From the NCBI RefSeq assembly GCF_014903745.1, contig NZ_JACVXA010000032.1, positions 1-59,770 on the forward strand: a stretch of 59,770 nt of DNA. The letters are read 5' to 3'. Within the stretch, counting starts at the first letter, position 1. Every line of letters starts with the position of its first letter. Both the position numbers and the translations under genes were made by a program. Source of the stretch: Mangrovicoccus algicola (GTDB lineage Bacteria > Pseudomonadota > Alphaproteobacteria > Rhodobacterales > Rhodobacteraceae). Shown here piece after piece: positions 53,973-59,770 of this stretch. The notes under the pieces are model-generated. The model saw only the letters and a program-made list of their open reading frames with translations. It searched no databases and had not been told where the DNA came from.

Positions 53973-55928
53973 CTATTGCGGCGGCGGGGTCAGGCGCGGC
54001 CCGGTCCCGTCCAGCTGCGACAGCATGCCGGCCAGGGCCAGGTCGCCGGGATTGGCGCTCACGGCCCGGTCCAGGACATGCCGGGCCGCCTCGGGTCCCT
54101 CCAGCGCCGCGGCCAGCCGCGCCTGCATCACCCAGGCATCGACATGCTGCGGGTCGAGATCCGTGACCTCGCCGAAGGCCTGCAGCGCGGCGGGAAAGTT
54201 GCGCATGGTCAGGGCCATGCCGCCGATCTGCAGATGCGTCTCGGGGAAGCCCAGCCGCGCCTGCATCGCCGCCTGCCAGTCGCCCTGGGCGCGGCGCAGA
54301 TCCTGCGCGATGGCATCTGGGAAACGCGCCACCGGCAAAGCCAGCATCGCCTTGGCCGCCGCGATGCGCACGTTGCGCGAAGGATCGTCGAGAAGCCCGG
54401 CCAGCCGCTCGGCCTGGGCCTGGGCGGAGGCGCCGCGCTGCGCGTCGACCGCGGCGGCGCGGACCATCGGATCGGGGTCCTGCAGCAGTCCCGCGACGGC
54501 ATCCGCCGCGGCCTGCCCGCCGCCCTGGCCCAGCATCCACAGCGCCGTGGCCCGCACGATGCCGGGCTCCTCCGACCGCGCCAGCAGCGCCAGGTCGCCC
54601 GCCGCCGCCGCCGGATCCGCCGTGCCGCGCGCCAGGATCTGTCCGAAATGCGGGCCGCGATGGGTGCTGTCGGGGAACCAGTCCTCCAGGATATCGGCGG
54701 CCCAGGCGGGGCTGCGGTCGTCATGGCAGGCGGTGCAGGCATCCGGCGCGCCGGTTTCGGCGGAAAGATCGGGGCGCGGCACGCGGAAGGAATGGTCGGC
54801 GCGCGCGTCATTGCCCATATAGACCTGCTCGGGCATGTGGCAGGCGCGGCATTGGGCGCCGGGGCTGCCCTCGGGGTGGTGATGGTGTTCGGGCGCGTCG
54901 AAGACCTGCAGGGGCAGGCTGGGGAAATCCGGGTTGCCCGCCGGACTGTGGCACTGGGTGCACAGGCTGTTATCCTCGGTCAGGCGTTCGCCGGAATGGG
55001 CATCGTGGCAATTGGTGCAGGTCACGCCCTTCTCGTGCATCTTCGATTGCAGGAAGGATCCCAGCACATAGACCTCGTCGCGGATCTGCCCGTCGGGCCA
55101 GTAGAGGCCCGGGCGCAGCTGTGCCAGGTTGTAGGCGTCGTGATAGGGCGTGCCCGGCAGCGGCGAGCTGTCTTGGTAGGCCTCGCGCCGCGAATGGCAG
55201 CCGCCGCAGGTATCCATGAAGGCCCCCGGCGCCGAAGGATCGTTGGGGAATCCGCCGGCCGCGGGCATGGGCTCCTGCGTGGTCTCCCAGTCCCGGGCCC
55301 AGTCCAGATGCGCCTGTCCGGGACCGTGGCAGGCCTCGCAGCCGACGCCGATTTCCGATTGCGTCGCGGCATAGCTGCGCGTGGCGGGGTCGTAATTGGC
55401 GGCGAAATCCGTGGCATGGCACACCGCGCAGCGCCCGTCCCAGTTCTTGTAGGGGCCGCTCCAGTGCAGCGCGTCCGCAGGGGCCAGCGACTGGTCGGGA
55501 TAGAGGTGGAACCATCGGCCCGCCTCGGTATCCCAGACCACGTCGAAGCTCTGCCGCCGCCCCTCCCCGGTTTCCAGGAGGTATTGCTGCAGCGGTTCGA
55601 TGCCCACGACCGACTGCACGTCGTATTGCGTCACCGATCCGTCCAGCTCGGTCACCGTGACCTGGCGCGTTCCGTCGGCGGCGATGCCGAAGGCGGCATG
55701 CATCGCGCCCAGATCGAAGCTGGTGCCGCCGAAATCGGCGCGGATGTTCTCCGCGCTGGCTTCGGTCCAGGCCGCGGCGTGATGCGAGCGCTCCCAGGCT
55801 GCGGTCTCCGCCTCGTGGCAGCCGGTGCAGCTGTCAGAGCCGACATAGCCCCCGGACTCCGCCTGCGCTCGGGCGAACGTCCCGGCCAGGCAGGCAAGGA
55901 GGATGGCAGGCAGCAGGAATGGGCGCAT
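53973..55928 (-). CDS. Exported eight-heme cytochrome c with HEAT/TPR-like C-terminus
   Basis: A 651-residue periplasmic multiheme protein. After a signal peptide (cleavage near ARAQA, residue 23) there are eight CxxCH sites with first cysteines at 34, 167, 197, 241, 304, 323, 360 and 398. A run of histidines (EHHHHPEG, about 347-354) lies between hemes 6 and 7. Residues about 440-530 look like HEAT repeats (ATALWMLGQGGGQAAADAVA, VRAAAVDAQ, VRIAAAKAM) and residues about 540-640 like TPRs. The N-terminal cytochrome resembles cytochrome c554-type domains. Role unknown: an electron-transfer or cytochrome-c nitrite/hydroxylamine-type function is possible. No partner reductase is next to it. Confidence 0.9.
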   Translation of the reverse strand: MRPFLLPAILLACLAGTFARAQAESGGYVGSDSCTGCHEAETAAWERSHHAAAWTEASAENIRADFGGTSFDLGAMHAAFGIAADGTRQVTVTELDGSVTQYDVQSVVGIEPLQQYLLETGEGRRQSFDVVWDTEAGRWFHLYPDQSLAPADALHWSGPYKNWDGRCAVCHATDFAANYDPATRSYAATQSEIGVGCEACHGPGQAHLDWARDWETTQEPMPAAGGFPNDPSAPGAFMDTCGGCHSRREAYQDSSPLPGTPYHDAYNLAQLRPGLYWPDGQIRDEVYVLGSFLQSKMHEKGVTCTNCHDAHSGERLTEDNSLCTQCHSPAGNPDFPSLPLQVFDAPEHHHHPEGSPGAQCRACHMPEQVYMGNDARADHSFRVPRPDLSAETGAPDACTACHDDRSPAWAADILEDWFPDSTHRGPHFGQILARGTADPAAAAGDLALLARSEEPGIVRATALWMLGQGGGQAAADAVAGLLQDPDPMVRAAAVDAQRGASAQAQAERLAGLLDDPSRNVRIAAAKAMLALPVARFPDAIAQDLRRAQGDWQAAMQARLGFPETHLQIGGMALTMRNFPAALQAFGEVTDLDPQHVDAWVMQARLAAALEGPEAARHVLDRAVSANPGDLALAGMLSQLDGTGPRLTPPPQ

Positions 55929-56102
55929 GTCGGGTCCGTGGCTGGGGCTGGCGGGCGGGCTCGGCCCAACCTGTCAGGGAAAGGCGGCGGCTTCCATGGC
56001 CAGAATGGGCTTGCGCCAGAGGGTCGCGGGACGGCTTGCCATCCGGGGCCGGGCGCGTAGGATGCCGCGCGCCGCCTTCCGGCCCAAATCGGAGTGTCCC
56101 CC

Positions 56103-56732
56103 ATGTATACCGGCATCGTCCAGACCGTCGCCCCCGTCACCCGCCTCAGCCGTCACGAGGGCCATGTGAGCCTGACGCTCGACCTGCCGCAGGCACGGGT
56201 CGCTGACCTGCAGGTCGGGGGCAGCGTCGCGGTGGAGGGCGTCTGCCTCTCGGCCACGGCGATCGAGGGCACCGAGGTCAGTTTCGACGCGATGACCGCC
56301 ACGCTGGAGCGCACCAATCTGGGGCGGCTGGAACCGGGGGGGCGGGCCAATGTCGAACGCTCCATGCGCATGGACGAGGAAAATGGCGGCCATGTCGTGG
56401 CGGGTCATGTCTCCTGCACGGCGGAACTGGTCGCGGTGAAGACCGATGGCGCGGGCGCGCATCTTGCCTTCCGCGTTCCGGCGCCCTGGTCCGGCTACAT
56501 CTTCGAACGCGGTTTCCTGGCGGTGAATGGCTGCAGCCTGACCGTGGCCGAGGCGGCGGGGGACGTGTTCACCATCTACCTGATCCCCGAGACGCTGCGC
56601 CAGACGACCTTCCCCGATTACCGCGTCGGCGATGCCGTCAATATCGAGGTCGACCACCAGACGAAGGTGACGGTCGACGTGCTGGAACGGACGCTGGAGC
56701 GGCTGCTGCCGCGCTATCTTTCCCGCGCCTGA
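56103..56732 (+). CDS. ribE: Riboflavin synthase, alpha-type (RibE)
   Basis: A 209-residue protein with two lumazine-binding half-barrels. Opening MYTGIVQTVAPV, first-half end GGHVVAGHVSCTAELV, second half FERGFLAVNGCSLTVAEA, and FTIYLIPETLRQTTF near the C-terminus. It would dismutate two 6,7-dimethyl-8-ribityllumazine to riboflavin. The first-half CLTV motif reads CLSA. It is not with ribBA, ribD or ribH, and no FMN riboswitch was found upstream, so it may be a second copy or a lumazine/flavin-binding relative. The ATG at 56103 starts the conserved N-terminus. Confidence 0.85.
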   Translation: MYTGIVQTVAPVTRLSRHEGHVSLTLDLPQARVADLQVGGSVAVEGVCLSATAIEGTEVSFDAMTATLERTNLGRLEPGGRANVERSMRMDEENGGHVVAGHVSCTAELVAVKTDGAGAHLAFRVPAPWSGYIFERGFLAVNGCSLTVAEAAGDVFTIYLIPETLRQTTFPDYRVGDAVNIEVDHQTKVTVDVLERTLERLLPRYLSRA

Positions 56733-56735
56733 GGC

Positions 56736-57668
56736 TCAGAACCACAGCGCCGTCAGCCCGATGCGCAGCGCGATCCCGACCGCCGCGCCCAGGGCGGCCG
56801 GTTTCCACAGCCCTGCCATGAAGGGCAGCGCCGCCAGGAAGATCGCCAGCCCCGCCAGGTCCAGCGACTGGAACAGGATGGCGGCCGTGGCGTTCAGCTG
56901 GTCCGGCGCGATCACCGTCGTCGCGCCGGGTGCCATCAGCATCCCCACCACCGCGGTATTCCCGGCGATCATCTTGGTGATCAGCGGCAAGAGCAGCGCC
57001 CGGTCCAGCCCCAGCGCGCCCAGCGGCGCGGCCAGCAGCGACTCCAGCTGGCCGATGGCGCCGCTGAGCACCAGCAGCTCCACCCCGAACAGCGTGATGA
57101 TCAGCATCGGCACCATGCCCGCGATCATGCGCAGCGCCTCGGATCCGCCGCGGTTGATCGTGCCGATCACCGACCGGTCGGGCACGGGATCCTGCCCGCC
57201 ATAGGTATCCGCGCCGCGTGTATCGGGCAGGCCGCGGCCGAAGAGGACCTGCACGCTGGCCCCGGCGGCCAGCGACCCCAGCACCGAGATGGCGATGGCC
57301 GGGCCGATCTCCAGCCCCAGCCGCACCAGCGGAAAGGTGGCATTCGCCGGCGCGGCGGCCATGCAGGCGGCATAGGTCGCGGCCAGCCGCCGGGGGGAAT
57401 GGCCGCGCGCCTGCATCATCGCCAGGACCGGCACCGGCGCGACGGCGCTGACGAAATGCGCCTGCAGGATCGCCAGCGTGCCCAGCCCGCCCAGCCCGAA
57501 GGGCCGCATCGGCCGGGCGAGGACCCGCTCCAGCCAGGCCAGCACGCCCCAGCCTTCGAGGAAGCGCAGCAGCACCATCAGCACGACCATCAGCGGCATG
57601 AAGATGTAGAGCGCGGTATAGAGCGCATTCTCTCCGGCGGCGAGGATCGCGCCGACTATGGCTTCCAT
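56736..57668 (-). CDS. Nucleoside-recognition (Gate) domain membrane protein
   Basis: A 310-residue inner-membrane protein of the nucleoside recognition/Gate family (PF07670), related to SpmA/FeoB gates. Hydrophobic helices run along the length, with LGTLAILQAHFVSAVAPVPV and a late NTAVVGMLMAPGATTVIAPD segment. Substrate and mechanism are unknown in this branch. The ATG at 57668 follows a GGAAGGA site; an ATG at 57701 is in frame but lacks one. It converges with ribE, the stops being three bases apart. Confidence 0.82.
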   Translation of the reverse strand: MEAIVGAILAAGENALYTALYIFMPLMVVLMVLLRFLEGWGVLAWLERVLARPMRPFGLGGLGTLAILQAHFVSAVAPVPVLAMMQARGHSPRRLAATYAACMAAAPANATFPLVRLGLEIGPAIAISVLGSLAAGASVQVLFGRGLPDTRGADTYGGQDPVPDRSVIGTINRGGSEALRMIAGMVPMLIITLFGVELLVLSGAIGQLESLLAAPLGALGLDRALLLPLITKMIAGNTAVVGMLMAPGATTVIAPDQLNATAAILFQSLDLAGLAIFLAALPFMAGLWKPAALGAAVGIALRIGLTALWF

Positions 57669-57745
57669 GGCAGGTTCCTTCCCTGCCCCGGCAGGGGGCA
57701 TCCCCTCTGGCTAGCGGCCGGGTCTCTCCATGACCAGCGATGCGG

Positions 57746-57764
57746 GCGCATGGCTGGCATGCGC
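57746..57764 (-). terminator. Stem between the TSUP and Gate genes
   Basis: Perfect 7-bp arms GCGCATG and CATGCGC with a 5-base loop lie downstream of the TSUP stop. There is no T tract, so it is a weak terminator candidate. Confidence 0.3.
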
Positions 57765-57796
57765 AGGGTGCAGGGACTCCGGGGCCCCGCGTCGGC

Positions 57797-58609
57797 TCAG
57801 CCCCAGATGCCCTTGCGCAGCATGTTGCCCGCCAGGATCAGGATGGTCAGCGCGAAGACCAGGCGCAGCCGCTCGGGGCTCAGCCGGTGCGCCAGGCGCA
57901 CGCCCAGCGGGACGGTCAGCAGCGTCACCAGCGTGATCAGCACGACGGAGGGCAGGTTGACATAGCCGATGGTCAGCGGCGGCTTGTCCGCGATGTTCCA
58001 GCCGGTCGCCAGGAAGGTCAGGAAGGCGGGCACCGAGATCAGCAGCCCGAACCCGGGCGAAGTGCCGACCGCGCGGTGCGGCGGGACACTGTAGGCGCTC
58101 AGCAGCGGCACGGTGAAGGACCCGCCGCCGATCCCCATGAGCGCCGAGAAGAAGCCGATCACCGCGCCGTAGAGGCCGCCCAGCCCGCGCCCCGGCAGGC
58201 GGTCCGAGAGCCGCCAGCTGCGCCTGCCCAGCAGCATGTAGAGCCCGAGCGTGACGCCGATCATGCCGAAGACCACCTGCAATTGCTGCGATCGCAGCGC
58301 GGCGGCGGCGAAGACGCCCAGCACCGCGCCCGCCGCGATGAACGGTCCCCAGTCGCGGATCAGCCGGCGGTCCACCGCGCCGCGCCGGGCATGGGCCGTG
58401 ACCGAGCGCAGCGAGGTGAAGATGATCGTGCCGGTCGAGGTGGCCACGCAGATCTGCATCAGCTGCGCGGGCTCGTAGCCCAGCACGTGGAAGGCATGGA
58501 AGAAGGCCGGGACCAGGATGATCCCGCCGCCGACCCCCAGCAGTCCCGAGATCACCCCCGAGACCGCCCCGGCCGCCGCGATGATGAGGGCAAGCGTCAC
58601 CAGCTCCAC
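57797..58609 (-). CDS. TSUP family permease (TauE/SafE)
   Basis: A 270-residue inner-membrane protein of the TauE/SafE family, usually exporters or importers of sulfur-containing or organic anions. The two family repeats are visible as GVISGLLGVGGGIILVPAFF (about residues 18-37) and GFFSALMGIGGGSFTVPLLS (about 152-171), each with the GxGGG turn. About eight hydrophobic helices. Substrate unknown; neighbours give no strong clue. The gap 58610-58901 holds nothing recognisable. Confidence 0.92.
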   Translation of the reverse strand: MELVTLALIIAAAGAVSGVISGLLGVGGGIILVPAFFHAFHVLGYEPAQLMQICVATSTGTIIFTSLRSVTAHARRGAVDRRLIRDWGPFIAAGAVLGVFAAAALRSQQLQVVFGMIGVTLGLYMLLGRRSWRLSDRLPGRGLGGLYGAVIGFFSALMGIGGGSFTVPLLSAYSVPPHRAVGTSPGFGLLISVPAFLTFLATGWNIADKPPLTIGYVNLPSVVLITLVTLLTVPLGVRLAHRLSPERLRLVFALTILILAGNMLRKGIWG

Positions 58610-58901
58610 GGGCGGGCCTCCGGGTCGGGACGGTATTCATCGGGCATGACGGTCCTCGCTGCGTCTCTCGGCCGGTCCCGGCATGCCGGGGCCTGCCCCC
58701 CGTCCTACACAGGCGCCGGGGACCAGGCGACCGCAAACACGGACCTGCAGGGCGCCCATGCATGCAGCGCAAGGCTCGGCCCGGGGCATCCCGGATGGCC
58801 GCGGGGAAGATCCCCCGGGCGCAGCGCCCCGCCCGGCCCGGCTCCGCATCTGCCCGGACGGGCCCGCCGGGGCCGGCCCCCGCGGCGCAGGTCGGATTCG
58901 G

Positions 58902-59770
58902 TCAGCGACCCAGGATCAGGCCGAGGATCACCGGCGCCGTGCCGAAGCCGTCGCGGTTGAGGAAGAAGCCCATCCCCCCGAAGCCCAGGGTCAGCCCCAG
59001 TTCGAAGACGGCGCCGTTCACCCCGTAGACGCTGATCATGCAGAACATCATGATCAGCGGCATCATGATCCGCATCGGCACGCCGAGGATGCGCGCGAAC
59101 AGGCGGATCCCGAAAAGCTGGATCAGGAACATCGCGCAACCGGCGAGGAGGAAGGCCGGGAAGATGGCATAGACCAGCGAGGCCTTCTGATCGAACAGCG
59201 CGGGACCGGGACGGGTACCCTGGATCGCCAGCCCGCCCGTCAGCACCGCGATTGCGACCTCCCCGGGCACGCCGAGCGTCCGCATCGGGATCAGTGCGCC
59301 GCCTGCAGTGGCGTTGTTGGAGCATTCCGGGGCGATGAGCCCCTCGGGGGAGCCGGTGCCGCATGTCCCGGGCCTGCGCGACATGCGGCGCGCCCGGTCG
59401 CAGGACAGGAAGGTCGAGATCGCCCCCCCCGCCCCGGGAATGGCGCCCGCGATCACGCCGATCAGCGTCGAGGCGGCCACGACCTTCCAGGCGCGGGCAG
59501 TCGGCCCGAAGGGCGGGCGCGCCCGGTCGAAGCTGCGGGCCCCGGTTCCGGCCGCGGGGGGGGCCGGCGCGGTCATGGACATCCTGCAGCACCTGTCTGA
59601 CGGCGAAAAGCCCGATCAGCGCGGGCAGCAGCCCGATGCCGGTGATCAGGGCGGGGCCCCCGCCGGTGACGCGCAGCGCCCCGATCATCGGATCCGCCCC
59701 CCCGTGGCCAGGAACAGCCCCGGCAGCCCCGCGATCAGGCCCGCCGCCGCGCCCCGGTCGGTCGGCGTGG
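58902..59770 (-). pseudogene. TctA-family permease, frameshifted, partial at window end
   Basis: The large permease of a tripartite tricarboxylate transporter, entering from the right edge. TctA blocks are clear (IAGAIPGAGGAISTFLS, EGLIAPECSNNATAGGALIP, SVYGVNGAVFELGLTLG) but three single-base indels break the frame: one in the G7/C7 run at about 59697-59703, one in the C8 run at 59556-59563, and one before the stop at about 58911 (one more G would continue as LILGSLTESDLR). Even when repaired, homology ends soon after that point, so the 3' end is also lost or diverged. Confidence 0.8.

Noticed and set aside
55929-56102. Possible FMN riboswitch before the riboflavin synthase gene
   Set aside because: I looked for the conserved FMN-aptamer blocks (AGGGTCGGGGTGAAATTC-like and the closing CGGT-type element) in the 174-bp gap and did not find them.

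Overview
The window is GC-rich DNA (roughly two thirds G+C by eye) whose gene content fits a Rhodobacterales alphaproteobacterium, most like Paracoccus and relatives. The reasons are the protein families seen, the abundance of TRAP and ABC solute transporters, and the dense use of 4-bp ATGA or 5-bp TGATG gene overlaps. This is inference from sequence alone. It reads as an accessory region (chromid, megaplasmid or genomic island): several self-contained catabolic or uptake modules, each with its own regulator, with insertion-sequence debris at many of the joins. I saw no rRNA, tRNA, CRISPR array or replication gene.

Layout. (1) 0.1-9.1 kb: a TetR regulator divergent from an eight-gene operon: two PuuE-like polysaccharide-deacetylase-fold proteins, an MFS pump, an amidase, a small protein and an amino-acid-type ABC importer. 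A perfect 18-bp palindrome lies before the ABC genes, and a diverged copy lies in the TetR divergent promoter. A pathway for a cyclic amide or imide is a reasonable guess. (2) 9.1-9.8 kb: IS110 and IS66 relics around a 31-bp inverted repeat. (3) 9.8-16.4 kb, minus strand: a LysR regulator, a SAF-domain oxidoreductase, an ABM-fold protein, a 3-hydroxyisobutyrate-dehydrogenase-like enzyme and a DctPQM TRAP transporter. (4) 16.8-31.3 kb: a TAXI-type TRAP transporter with a complete CoA-dependent pathway (CoA transferase, two crotonase-fold proteins, thiolase, PcaD-like and PcaC-like proteins, GST), a GntR/UTRA regulator, a tannase/feruloyl-esterase-family enzyme, a flavin-reductase-family protein and a secreted alpha/beta-fold protein lacking its nucleophilic serine.

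(5) 31.8-35.1 kb: a PRC-barrel protein, a frameshifted NhaP-type antiporter, IS110 and IS3 relics, and a broken LysR gene. (6) 35.4-40.9 kb: a candidate heme or metallocofactor uptake operon: a TonB-dependent receptor, an SbmA/Rv1819c-like fused ABC transporter, a HmuS/ChuX-like protein and a ChaN-like protein, followed by a complete IS5-type element. (7) 42.1-45.6 kb: a Crp/Fnr regulator divergent from two exported DUF1254/DUF1214 proteins, then an ISL3 relic. (8) 46.0-52.2 kb: a YbhGFSR-like ABC exporter with a CecR-like TetR regulator. (9) 52.2-53.9 kb: truncated pieces of two alpha/beta hydrolases and of a molybdenum-hydroxylase FeS/FAD pair. (10) 54.0-59.8 kb: an eight-heme cytochrome with HEAT/TPR-like C-terminal parts, a RibE-type riboflavin synthase, a Gate-domain membrane protein, a TSUP permease, and the 3' part of a frameshifted TctA permease that runs off the window.

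Several broken genes (antiporter, TctA, FAD subunit) carry single-base indels, most of them in G/C runs. Some of these could be sequencing errors rather than real decay.
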